Shown: piece by piece, positions 15,466-24,795 of the stretch | How the letters are laid out: each line of letters begins with the position of its first letter | Position numbering within the stretch: the stretch's first letter is position 1 | Assembly (NCBI RefSeq): GCF_002993335.1 | Contig: NZ_PVNS01000001.1 | Span: forward strand, 310,001-374,000 | Source of the DNA: Alkalicoccus urumqiensis | Lineage (GTDB): Bacteria > Bacillota > Bacilli > Bacillales > Salisediminibacteriaceae | Length of the DNA stretch: 64,000 nucleotides | Reading direction: 5' to 3' | The notes under the pieces: model-generated | Told to the model about the DNA's origin: nothing | Seen by the model: only the letters and a program-made list of their open reading frames with translations | Database searches by the model: none | Program-made: the position numbers and the translations under genes

Positions 15466-16237
15466 GAAGACCCGTGCCAAATCAGGGCGCGGGTCTTCTC
15501 AGACTGTAGACAAATTCGCTCTTTATGCATAGTTAGTACATTTTTGTAATAGAGCACTTCTACGCTACCCGGCAGAAGCTTGCCGTGGGGCTTGTCTTCA
15601 GCTATTTCTCCGGGCGAAAGCCCGGAGAAAGGATCTTCAAACTGCGCTTAAATCCCACCGGCGTCCCTGCCGGACACTTCGAAGTGTTTTCATTTATGGG
15701 AAGGGAGGCACGGTGACCGAGAATAAAAGCAGCATAAGCCGGCTGATTTAGTCAGCAGTGGACGCCCACAAAAACGGCTTTCTGATAGAGACAGGTAGTT
15801 CCCAGCTATTTTACGATGCTCTCTCTAACCAAACCGGAGACCGTCGACTCCGGGAGGATCCGAATGAGGCGAAAATCGATGCCGCGGTCAGCGGCTGAGA
15901 GCGCGTGCGGAGCCAGTCTATGGTTTGAGCCGCAGGGCAGTGGTTTTCTGTCATGCGGCGCGGCCGCGCGAAGCCGTGCTTCTTATAATTGAAGTATTGT
16001 CCAGCTACAGCACCCGCTCTGGTTCCTTCACCCCTGCCGAAGAAAGCAAAGAGCAGCTTTCGTCGGCAGGGCCTCCAGGACGGCTCGCTCGTGACCAGGG
16101 CGCTTCCGCTTTTCAAACTCCCTCCGGACATCGGACATCGTACAGCTACAGGTACAGGCAGAAGTATATTTGTTCACTCTCTATCACTTTGTCTACAGCC
16201 TGAAGAAGACCCGCGCCGGATCAGGGCGCGGGTCTTC
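15466..16237 (-). repeat. Hairpin-bounded mosaic element 1
   Basis: The element lies between two convergent genes. Its outer borders are two near-identical 33-nt hairpins (15466-15498 and 16205-16237; three differences, same direction). Just inside are inverted 15-mers, CAGACTGTAGACAAA (15500-15514) and TTTGTCTACAGCCTG (16188-16202), with one mismatch. Inside are, on the minus strand, the same modules as in copies 1 and 2, including the GGCTCCG...GCGGCCGC...GCATGGCAG core and GGATCCTCCCGGAGTCGACG. No transposase or other credible gene is present. It could be a non-autonomous mobile element or a transcribed repeat with its own terminators. Confidence 0.75.
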
Positions 16238-16240
16238 TTT
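16205..16240. terminator. Terminator hairpin serving nox and the repeat
   Basis: GAAGACCCGCGCC pairs with GGCGCGGGTCTTC around a short loop, followed by TTTT on the plus strand. It lies 10 nt beyond the nox stop codon on the other strand. It is the second copy of the hairpin at 15466-15498. Confidence 0.8.
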
Positions 16241-16246
16241 TCGTAT

Positions 16247-17608
16247 TTAGGAAACTGCCTGCTTTCCGCGGCGGACGAGTGTTTTCTGCGCAGCCAATCC
16301 TGCTTTGTTCAGGAAGTTCCATGGCTGGTTGAAGTGCGGCTGGAAGAAGAAGTCGGTATAAGCCAGTTCATCAATCGTCATGTTCCCCTGAATCGCTGCG
16401 CTGATCGTGTTAATCGCCTGGGTCATATCCGCTTTGGAAATTACCTGGGCGCCGACGATCCGGCGGCTTTCCGGTTCGAACGTCACTTTCAGCTGTACAT
16501 CCTCCGATGTCGGCATAAATTCCGGACGGTGCTTTTCTGTAACGAGCACCGATTCCACCGTATGCTCCATCGCAGAAGCGGATGTTTCTGTCAGACCGGT
16601 TGAAGCCATGTTCAGGCCGAAAATGTGCAGGCCGGACGTTCCCTGCGTGCCGACGTGCGGCATGACTGGTTCTTCGAGGTTGCGGGCGGCGAGTGTCCCC
16701 ATGCGGACCGCGTTTGTGGCCAGTGGAATATACGCGTGGCCTCCGGTCGGGTTATACGGTACCGCACAGCAGTCGCCCGCTGCGAGGATGTCCGGATTGC
16801 TCGTACGCATATAGCGGTCCACTTTAATGGCCCCGTTCTCAAGCATGTCCACTTTCCCTTTCAGAAGCCCGGTGTTCGGCCGGAAACCGACGCAGAGAAT
16901 GACCATATCTGTGTCGATTTTTCCCTGATCCGTCACCACCGCTTCTATTCTCTCTGTTCCTTCAAAGGAAGTGACCGATTCTCCGAGACGCATCTCAATG
17001 TCCCGCTCGGTGAAGTCGTTTTCGACGACATCGGTGAACTCCTTATCCAGATATTTATTTAATATGCGGTCCACACCATCAATCAGTGTCACCCGCTTCC
17101 CCGCCTGCTTAAATGCTTCCACCAGCTCGACGCCGATATAGCCTGCGCCGACGACGGTGACGTGCTCTGCTTTTTCCGCCCGCTCAATAATTGTATTCGC
17201 CTGGCGGAAATTTTTCGCAAGCAGAATGTTATCGAGATCAATGCCCTTAATCGGTGGTACGATCGGTGCCGATCCGGTCGTCATGACCAGCTTGTCATAC
17301 GTGTCGGTGTGCTCCTCTCCGGTTACAAGGTCTTTTGCGCGGAGACGGCGGCGGTTCGTGTCAATGTCGATGACGTCGTGCTGCATCCGCATCCGGACGC
17401 CCATCGCGGTGAGCTCTTCCGGCGACGAATAAAACAGTCCCTGTGGATCTTCGACGACACCACCCACATACAGCGCCAGACCGCAGGAAAGGAACGATAC
17501 GTTGTCGTTACGCTCATACACGGTAATGTCTGCTTCCGGATAAAGCTCCGCCATGTTTTTCACAGCGGCCGTACCTGCGTGGGTTGCACCAATAACAGCA
17601 ATTTTCAT
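16247..17608 (-). CDS. nox: NADH oxidase (FAD/CoA-disulfide reductase family)
   Basis: 453 residues from ATG 17608 behind AAGGAGGATATTATT. It is a pyridine nucleotide-disulfide oxidoreductase: the N-terminal FAD loop is VIGATHAGTAAV, the NAD loop is VVGAGYIGVELVEAF near residue 155, and the second FAD motif is NPDILAAGDC. The single redox-active Cys of water-forming NADH oxidases and CoA-disulfide reductases is in FLSCGLALY, at about residue 42. The enzyme reduces oxygen with NADH, regenerating NAD+. A Rex-like site about 80 nt upstream supports control by the NADH/NAD+ ratio. CoA-disulfide reductase activity cannot be excluded. Confidence 0.92.
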   Translation of the reverse strand: MKIAVIGATHAGTAAVKNMAELYPEADITVYERNDNVSFLSCGLALYVGGVVEDPQGLFYSSPEELTAMGVRMRMQHDVIDIDTNRRRLRAKDLVTGEEHTDTYDKLVMTTGSAPIVPPIKGIDLDNILLAKNFRQANTIIERAEKAEHVTVVGAGYIGVELVEAFKQAGKRVTLIDGVDRILNKYLDKEFTDVVENDFTERDIEMRLGESVTSFEGTERIEAVVTDQGKIDTDMVILCVGFRPNTGLLKGKVDMLENGAIKVDRYMRTSNPDILAAGDCCAVPYNPTGGHAYIPLATNAVRMGTLAARNLEEPVMPHVGTQGTSGLHIFGLNMASTGLTETSASAMEHTVESVLVTEKHRPEFMPTSEDVQLKVTFEPESRRIVGAQVISKADMTQAINTISAAIQGNMTIDELAYTDFFFQPHFNQPWNFLNKAGLAAQKTLVRRGKQAVS

Positions 17609-17689
17609 AAATAATATCCTCCTTGGATAAATGGTTTTATCGAATACTTGCTCAAACATTCACATAAAAAAGGAAAAAGAAGTCTTCTT

Positions 17690-17707
17690 TTGTGAAATAC
17701 ATCACAT
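17690..17707. promoter_or_regulatory. Rex-like operator upstream of nox
   Basis: TTGTGAAATACATCACAT matches the Rex consensus TTGTGAANNNNTTCACAA except at two positions. It lies 82 bp before the nox start. The surrounding gap (17609-17939) is AT-rich and holds further TTCACA half-sites, including TTCACAATTGTTCACA near 17838, just before the divergent DUF1648 gene. Rex represses NADH-oxidising and fermentative genes when NADH is low. Confidence 0.7.
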
Positions 17708-17939
17708 ATAAGAAGAAAAAAGAAGGCATCCTGCTTGTTCAGTCTTTCACAACAATCTGCAGAAAAGGACGCTTTGTTTCTGCTGATAATGGAAGTATAC
17801 AACGGCTGTGCTTCCGGCGCAATATCTTTGCTCAACATTTCACAATTGTTCACATTTTTAAATCTTCCCTCCTCCCGCATGCTGTTCCGTAGTACAATGA
17901 GACAGGGGCATCTCCCCGGAACCAAAGGAGGAATCGTTC

Positions 17940-18455
17940 ATGAAACTCGACATCGCCGCCTGGATCATCTTTCTGGCTGCGGCTGTTTATACGGCTTTTA
18001 CATACAGCTCCCTTCCAGATACTATTCCGCGTCACTTTAATGCAGCGGGTGAACCGACGGCGTTTTCTGGAAAAGAAATGCTCGTTTCTCTCGTCCTGCT
18101 CTACGCCGGGACGGTACTGCTGTTAACCTTGTTAAATCACTTTCTCATCCGGCGGCAGAAGGATCCGCACCAGGCGGTCCAGTTCATCCAGCTTCCCGGC
18201 TTAAAACGGGACTCGCTTTCCGAGGAGCAGGCTGCCCACGTGCAGCAGCAGAGCACCGGGCTTCTTTCTGTGCTCAATCTGCTGCTCAGCCTGATGTTTG
18301 CCTACCTGCTTCTCATGATGATCCAGACCGCACTCGGCCACCAGAACGGACTGAGCTGGGATTTCTGGCTTCTGATTGCGCTGACTGCAGCTGCACCGGT
18401 CGTCATGAGCTGGCGCATCGTCCGATCTGTCCGCCGTATGGATGAGAATGAGTAA
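17940..18455 (+). CDS. DUF1648-domain membrane protein
   Basis: 171 residues from ATG 17940 behind AAAGGAGGAATCG. Four membrane helices are predicted: residues 5-22, 45-70, 105-130 and 138-155. The DUF1648 signature SSLPDTIPRHFNAAGEP lies between the first two helices. DUF1648 is found in SdpI-like immunity proteins and other small membrane proteins, but here the C-terminal SdpI domain is absent, so the role is unknown. The downstream gene follows after 22 nt, suggesting a two-gene operon. The region upstream is shared with the divergent nox promoter. Confidence 0.8.
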   Translation: MKLDIAAWIIFLAAAVYTAFTYSSLPDTIPRHFNAAGEPTAFSGKEMLVSLVLLYAGTVLLLTLLNHFLIRRQKDPHQAVQFIQLPGLKRDSLSEEQAAHVQQQSTGLLSVLNLLLSLMFAYLLLMMIQTALGHQNGLSWDFWLLIALTAAAPVVMSWRIVRSVRRMDENE

Positions 18456-18477
18456 GAACAAAAAGGAGTGAAGTACG

Positions 18478-18894
18478 ATGCCAGTGCAGCCCTATTTGAA
18501 TTTTCCAGGTACGTGTGAAGAGGCCGTCCGGTTTTATCAGAGCGTCTTTTCCACCGAAGCACCGGAAACCATGCGCTTTTCGGATATGCCGGCCGACCCG
18601 GAATATCCGCTGCCGGAAGAGGCGGCAGACCGTATTCTCCATACGCGCCTGACGATTGCCGGCACGACGGTTATGTTTTCCGACACCTTTCCCGGGATGG
18701 AACATACCGTCGGCACTAACGTCACGCTAGCCGTTTTAACGGACAGCCGGGAGAACGTAAAGCAGTGGTTCCACGCGCTTGCCGAAAACGGCACGGTCGG
18801 CATGGAGCTTCAGGAAACGTTCTGGAGCCCCCTGTACGGCACTGTGACAGACCGCTTCGGCATCAGCTGGCAGTTTAACCTCGAATCGGATTAA
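18478..18894 (+). CDS. PhnB-like VOC-superfamily protein
   Basis: 138 residues. The glyoxalase/VOC fold is shown by VQPYLNFPGTCEEAVRFYQSVF at the N-terminus and by TVTDRFGISWQFNL at the end, the typical PhnB (3-demethylubiquinone methyltransferase-like) pattern. PhnB-type proteins usually lack a full metal-binding set, and none is obvious here. No reaction can be given. It follows the DUF1648 gene in the same operon and ends just before a strong terminator. Confidence 0.85.
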   Translation: MPVQPYLNFPGTCEEAVRFYQSVFSTEAPETMRFSDMPADPEYPLPEEAADRILHTRLTIAGTTVMFSDTFPGMEHTVGTNVTLAVLTDSRENVKQWFHALAENGTVGMELQETFWSPLYGTVTDRFGISWQFNLESD

Positions 18895-18903
18895 GCGGAA
18901 TAA

Positions 18904-18933
18904 AGCCCCTGCCAAAAGCAATTGGCAGGGGCT
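18904..18933. terminator. Terminator after the PhnB-like gene, left border of element 2
   Basis: AGCCCCTGCCAA pairs with TTGGCAGGGGCT around AAGCAA. It lies 10 nt after the stop codon. The strand after the stem is CAGACTG rather than a T-run, because the repeat element begins there. Confidence 0.7.
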
Positions 18934-19483
18934 CAGACTGTACACAAATTCGATTTTGATGCATAGTTAGTACGTTTTTGTAATAGGACACTTCTACGCT
19001 ATCCGGCAGAAGCTTGCCGCGGGGCTTGCCTTCTAGCCGGGCGCTATTTGCACGGCTGCAGAGCATGAGTGAAGCCGGCCTTTGGTTTGAGCCGCAGGGC
19101 AGCGATCTTCTGCCATGCGGCGTGGCCGCGCGGAGCCATGCTTCTTAAAGCGAAAAACGAACCCCCACTGGCGTCTCTGCCGGACACTTCGAAGTGTTTT
19201 CGTTTATGAAAAAGAAGGCACGGTAACCGATAATAACGTTAGCATAAGCCGGCTGATCTAGTCAGCAGAGAACGCCCGCAAAAACGACTTTCTGCCAGGG
19301 ACAATTAGTCCTCCAGTTATTTACGATAATCTCTCTGCCCAAACCGGAGGCCGCGCGAAGCCGTGCTTCTTATAAATAAAAGGAAGCAAGCTATAGCAGT
19401 TTGACTTCACTCCGGAACGCGTTCGGCTGCAGGTTCAGGCAGAAGTATACGTATTCTCCAGCTATTACCTTTTCTACAGTCTG
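18934..19483 (-). repeat. Hairpin-bounded mosaic element 2
   Basis: Located, like element 1, between convergent genes. It starts with CAGACTGTACACAAATT and ends with TTTTCTACAGTCTG, in inverted orientation. The outer hairpins (18904-18933 and 19484-19512) share the stem CCTGCC/GGCAGG, with loops that are inverted relative to each other. The interior follows element 1 module by module in shorter form: the core GCGGCCACGCCGCATGGCAG on the minus strand, the CACTTCGAAGTGTTTTC block and the AAACCGGAG block. No gene recognised inside. Confidence 0.75.
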
Positions 19484-19512
19484 AGCCTCTGCCATTGCTT
19501 CCGGCAGGGGCT
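19484..19512. terminator. Hairpin at the right border of element 2
   Basis: AGCCTCTGCC pairs with GGCAGGGGCT, followed by TTTCG on the plus strand. It is 14 nt from the end of the convergent epimerase gene and may serve as its terminator, although the T-run on the minus strand is poor. Confidence 0.6.
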
Positions 19513-19525
19513 TTCGTGTACAGGC

Positions 19526-20374
19526 TCAGTCTATCGATACGTACTGACGCCACTGGTGCACCGGCTTCCAGCCGAGCACTTCTTTCGCTTTTTTATTGGA
19601 AAGCATCGTTTCATAATCATCCACATGAATGTCGTTATCCGCTACTTCCGGGAACCGTTCTTTCATTAATTCCCGGCTCGGAATATCCATGCTGCTGTCA
19701 TCGGCTGCCAGATTGAGCACGGTGTGGCCGAGACCGTCTTTCTCCACCGCCTTCAGACAGGCATCCGCAATATCTCTCACATCAATATAGCTCCAGAGAA
19801 TACGCTCCCGCTCTTTCGCATCATGAATAAAGGACGGGAAGTTTTTGTACTGATCCGGCGCAATAACATTGCCGAGACGCAGCGATACGGTCTGGACGCC
19901 GGCTCTCCGGTAAAACATGTCCGCTGTTTCCTCATTCACGACTTTCGACAGGCCGTAGGCATCCTCCGGCCGCTGCGGATGCGCTTCATCCACCGGCACG
20001 TAGTCCGGCAGCAGCCGCTTTTTCGCGAATACGATGCCGTAGGAGGACTCACTCGACGCAATAACCGTCTTTTTAATGCCGAGCCCCGCGCACGCCTGAA
20101 GTACATTGTACGTCGACATGACGTTGTTCTGAAACGTTACGTCATCCGGATGGGAATACGCGACCGGAATCGCACCTAAATGAATGACAGCGTCCACCCC
20201 TTCGAGCGCGCCGTACACCTGCCCGAGATCGGTCAGATCGGTGATCACCGTCCGGCACTCCGGGTTTTTCTTCTGATCCAGGTTTACGACCCCGATCCCT
20301 TTATCCTTCAGCTCACTCACGACCCACTTCCCTAAATGGCCGCTGCCTCCGGTTACTGCAATTGTTTTTACCAT
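19526..20374 (-). CDS. NAD-dependent epimerase/dehydratase (extended SDR)
   Basis: 282 residues, preceded by GGAGGG. The Rossmann loop TGGSGHLG lies at residues 8-15. A second SDR signature, GVDAVIHLGAIPV, is near residue 60, and the catalytic pair sits in YGLSK near residue 140 with Ser in ASSESSYG. Extended SDRs epimerise, dehydrate or oxidise sugars, often as nucleotide derivatives; uronate dehydrogenases share this short length. It is flanked by repeats and has no operon partner, so the substrate is unknown. Confidence 0.9.
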   Translation of the reverse strand: MVKTIAVTGGSGHLGKWVVSELKDKGIGVVNLDQKKNPECRTVITDLTDLGQVYGALEGVDAVIHLGAIPVAYSHPDDVTFQNNVMSTYNVLQACAGLGIKKTVIASSESSYGIVFAKKRLLPDYVPVDEAHPQRPEDAYGLSKVVNEETADMFYRRAGVQTVSLRLGNVIAPDQYKNFPSFIHDAKERERILWSYIDVRDIADACLKAVEKDGLGHTVLNLAADDSSMDIPSRELMKERFPEVADNDIHVDDYETMLSNKKAKEVLGWKPVHQWRQYVSID

Positions 20375-20488
20375 CTGTTATGTCCCTCCACCTTCGTATC
20401 AATTTGAAACCGCATACTTTCTTCTATTACCCTGTATGCGTACATGGTAATACAAAACCTGTACAGAAAACCGGCGTTTCTACGAAAT

Positions 20489-20593
20489 AAACCAGGCAGA
20501 AACCGCCTGGTTTAAAAAAGAGAGGTCTATTGAAGAGGTTCCCGCTTTCTGCCTGCACCTGCAGCCGTACAACGCTTTTATTACAAGTAGCAC
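20489..20593 (+). repeat. Mosaic intergenic repeat, left part of copy 3
   Basis: The hairpin AAACCAGGC/GCCTGGTTT (20489-20513) is followed by AGAGAGGTCTATTGAAGAGG, TTCTGCCTGCACCTGCAG and GCTTTTATTACAAGTAG. The same series occurs at 63072-63175. No array lies next to this copy. The 114 bp between the epimerase start and this hairpin hold only a TATGCGTACATG palindrome-like stretch. Confidence 0.8.
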
Positions 20594-21362
20594 GGCTCCG
20601 CGCGGCCGCACCGCATGGCAGAAGTTCGCTGCCCTGCGCCTTAAACCATAGGCCTGCTCCGCTCGCGCCTTCAGCCGCTTGACGCGGCGTGGATTTTCGC
20701 CTCGTTCGGATCCTCCCGGAGTCGACGGCCTCCGGTTTCGGCAGGTAGAAAAAAACACTTGTTAGAAGCGATCCCTTTTGCGCAGAAAATGCTGTCATTC
20801 AATCGAATTGGAAGAGACCATCATTACCTTATAAAGAATGTCTCTGCTATGAATCCTTCGTATTTCACCTCTATTTTACTGCGCTTCGGAGCGTTCGGCA
20901 GAGACGCCGGTGGGATTCGTTCTTTGCTTGAAGAAGCATGGCTCCGCGCGGCCGCGCCGCATGGCAGAAGTTCGCTGCCCTGCGCCTTAAACCATAGGCC
21001 TGCTCCGCTCGCGCCTTCAGCCGCTTGACGCGGCGTGGATTTTCGCCTCGTTCGGATCCTCCCGGAGTCGACGGCCTCCGGTTTCGGCAGGTAGAAAAAA
21101 ACACTTGTTAGAAGCGATCCCTTTTGCGCAGAAAATGCTGTCATTCAATCGAATTGGAAGAGACCATCATTACCTTATAAAGAATGTCTCTGCTATGAAT
21201 CCTTCGTATTTCACCTCTATTTTACTGCGCTTCGGAGCGTTCGGCAGAGACGCCGGTGGGATTCGTTCTTTGCTTGAAGAAGCATGGCTCCGCGCGGCCG
21301 CGCCGCATGGCAGAAGTTCGCTGCCCTGCGCCTTAAACCATAGGCCTGCTCCGCTCGCGCTC
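20594..21362 (+). repeat. Tandem 346-bp duplication of the mosaic repeat (two and a quarter units)
   Basis: Units start at 20594, 20940 and 21286, exactly 346 bp apart. Units one and two differ at a single base in the core (GCACCG versus GCGCCG). The third stops being similar near 21361. Each unit has the core GGCTCCGCGCGGCCGC, then ATCCTCCCGGAGTCGACGG, an AT-richer middle, CTTCGGAGCGTTCGGCAG and GATTCGTTCTTTGCTTG. The near-identity implies a recent duplication. Short open frames inside repeat with the unit and lack ribosome binding sites. Confidence 0.92.
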
Positions 21363-21590
21363 TGCAGCCGTGCAGATAACGCCCGGCTGGAAGACAAGCC
21401 CACGGCAAGCTTCTGCCGAAAAGCAGAGAAGCTCCGTCAACAGAAACAAACGGTACCTGGAACAGAACGTTGAAATGCGATAACCCTTGGCATCCCTGTT
21501 CGGAAGAGGCTTCGAATTTTATACTTCCTTGTACTCCGAGAAAAGCCGCTTCAGCCGGCCCCGTCATTTTTATTTTCCACTTCCATCACA
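21363..21590 (+). repeat. Mosaic intergenic repeat, right part of copy 3
   Basis: Contains the modules CGCCCGGCTGGAAGACAAGC, ACGGCAAGCTTCTGCCG, ACAGAAACAAACGGTACCTG, GGAACAGAACGTTGAAATGC and TTCGAATTTTATACTTCC. These match 63270-63420 and, in part, 9390-9490. No gene seen. Confidence 0.75.
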
Positions 21591-21595
21591 TACTG

Positions 21596-21637
21596 AAAGG
21601 CTGCTGCCGGTCCTGTAACAGACCGCAGCAGCCTTTC
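21596..21637 (-). terminator. Terminator of the arabinan-utilisation operon
   Basis: AGGCTGCTGC-c-GGTC pairs with GACC-g-CAGCAGCCT across CTGTAACA. On the minus strand the stem is followed by TTTC. It ends three nt before the GH43 stop codon. Confidence 0.85.
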
Positions 21638-21640
21638 TCC

Positions 21641-23221
21641 TTATTCCACCGGTTCGTAATCAAAGTAATCAAAGTCGGCAGCCATGCGGCGTCCGCTGTA
21701 ATCCTGGCACGCCATGCCGACGAACGTGCCGGTAAAGCGCACGTGGGCGGCAGAGTCATCAGACATGTGCGTTGTATCGAGCCGTTTTCCGAGCGGCTGC
21801 CAGTCGGTTGTCTCCGCGTCGCGGTAGAAAAACTGCATCGTGTCGTAGTGGATGTCGCAGGCGAGTTCGACCGGACCTTCCTGCGCGACGCGCTGCGGCG
21901 GCAGAAGCACCTCTTCGTAGTCGCCGCCGACGGTGCGCAGAATCTGCAGCACGCGGCCCTTCTCTTCGTGGTGCGTCACGTGCAGGTAGGCGTGGTCCTC
22001 GGTGTCGTAGTAGACGACGAGACCGGCCTTCTGCTGGAAGTCCTCCGGCACAGCATCGACGCTCGTCTGCACGCGGCAGGCAAAGTGCGTCTGGCGCCGC
22101 GCAATCAGCGATTGGTGGTGCACCGACGAGAGCGATTCCCGGCCGTACAGGCGCAGATGGCCTGGACGGTCGTCGAGGCTGCACCACGACGGATCCGCCG
22201 GAATGCGGAGCGAATTCCACGCGCCTCCCAGCACATCCGTGTTGAAGTCGTCGCGGACCGGCTCTTTGTCCACCTTCACTTCCGGCAGGTCCGGCGCTTC
22301 GGTTTCCGCCTGCGGGAAGTGCCCGCCGTGGGCGAGGCGGAGCCAGCCGTCGTCGGTCCAGACGACTTTCTGAATCGACGTCTCGCGCCCGAGCGTGCAG
22401 TATTTGCCGTTCAACGGACGGCCGCCGAGGTGCGCGAGGTACCATTCGCCGTTCGGCGTGTCGACGAGGCTTGCGTGCCCCGCCTTTTGAATCGTGAGAT
22501 CCGGGTTGCCGCGCGACGTAAGGAGCGGGTAGTGCGGATCGGTTTCATACGGGCCGTCGATCGTTTTCGCGCGGGCGACGGTTTCCGCGTGCTCGTACTC
22601 GGTGCCGCCTTCGGCGACGAGCAGGTAGTACCAGCCGTCTTTTTTGTACAGGTGCGGCCCTTCGGTGAGCTTAATGTCGGTGCCTTCGTAGATCGTCTGG
22701 ATCGGACCGGTGAGCGCACCCGCCTCCTCGTCGAACTCCTGGAGGACGATGCCGGCAAACGGATGATTGCCGCTGCGGTAGTCCCAGATCATGTTGACGA
22801 GGTACTTGCGGCCGTCGTCATCGTGGAAGAGCGACGGGTCAAAGCCGCTGCTGTTTAAGTAGACCGGCTCGGACCACGGGCCGGTGACGGCCGGCGCGGT
22901 GACGAGGTAGTTGTGGGCGTCCTTGTAGGCGCCGTGCCACTGCTTGACGTCGGTGTAGATGAGGTAGAACGTGCCGTCGTGCCAGCTCAGGTCCGGCGCC
23001 CAGACGCCGCCGGAGTTCATGTTGCCTTTCATGTCGAGCTGGGACGTGCGGGTGAGCGGACTGCCCGCAAACGACCAGTTTTTCAGGTCGCGGGAGTGGT
23101 GGATCCGCACGCCCGGGAACCATTCAAACGTGGACGTCGCGATGTAGAAATCCTCGCCCACGCGGAGAATGGACGGATCGGCGTGGAAGCCGGGCAGGAT
23201 CGGGTTCGTAATCATGGACAT
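21641..23221 (-). CDS. GH43 glycosidase (beta-xylosidase/alpha-arabinofuranosidase)
   Basis: 526 residues from ATG 23221, which follows AAAGGAG at a workable distance; the longer frame has no better site. The five-bladed propeller domain (residues 1-310) shows NPILPGFHADPSI with the catalytic base Asp, SSGFDPSLFHDDDGRKYLV with the pKa-modulating Asp, and KLTEGPHLYKKDGWYYL with the acid Glu. The C-terminal 200 residues form the beta-sandwich seen in subfamily 11 xylosidases. No signal peptide is present, so it works in the cytoplasm on imported oligosaccharides. It is the last gene of the operon starting at 27233 and trims arabino- or xylo-oligosaccharides together with the GH51 enzyme. Confidence 0.95.
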   Translation of the reverse strand: MSMITNPILPGFHADPSILRVGEDFYIATSTFEWFPGVRIHHSRDLKNWSFAGSPLTRTSQLDMKGNMNSGGVWAPDLSWHDGTFYLIYTDVKQWHGAYKDAHNYLVTAPAVTGPWSEPVYLNSSGFDPSLFHDDDGRKYLVNMIWDYRSGNHPFAGIVLQEFDEEAGALTGPIQTIYEGTDIKLTEGPHLYKKDGWYYLLVAEGGTEYEHAETVARAKTIDGPYETDPHYPLLTSRGNPDLTIQKAGHASLVDTPNGEWYLAHLGGRPLNGKYCTLGRETSIQKVVWTDDGWLRLAHGGHFPQAETEAPDLPEVKVDKEPVRDDFNTDVLGGAWNSLRIPADPSWCSLDDRPGHLRLYGRESLSSVHHQSLIARRQTHFACRVQTSVDAVPEDFQQKAGLVVYYDTEDHAYLHVTHHEEKGRVLQILRTVGGDYEEVLLPPQRVAQEGPVELACDIHYDTMQFFYRDAETTDWQPLGKRLDTTHMSDDSAAHVRFTGTFVGMACQDYSGRRMAADFDYFDYEPVE

Positions 23222-23267
23222 AGCTGCATACGCTCCTTTAATGCTTTTTACGATCAGATGGTCAATT

Positions 23268-24785
<1,518 letters not shown>

Positions 24786-24795
24786 CTACCCCTCG

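Noticed and set aside
15140-15532. Protein-coding gene through array B with a seven-residue repeat (VPxxxxF)
   Set aside because: The 21-nt period produces heptads in every frame. There is no ribosome binding site, and the 19-bp step brings a stop in the frame with the clearest repeat. Arrays A and D have non-multiple-of-three steps.
15466-16237. Insertion sequence with transposase
   Set aside because: Element 1 is under 800 bp and contains no frame with transposase motifs, so at most it is a non-autonomous element.
20759-21028. Duplicated 89- and 122-residue open frames in the 346-bp units
   Set aside because: They repeat only because the DNA unit is duplicated, have no start signal, and similar frames are broken in other copies of the repeat.
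21470-22858. 462-residue plus-strand open frame opposite the GH43 gene
   Set aside because: The GH43 catalytic motifs on the minus strand account for the sequence. The plus-strand translation shows no domain and starts inside a repeat.
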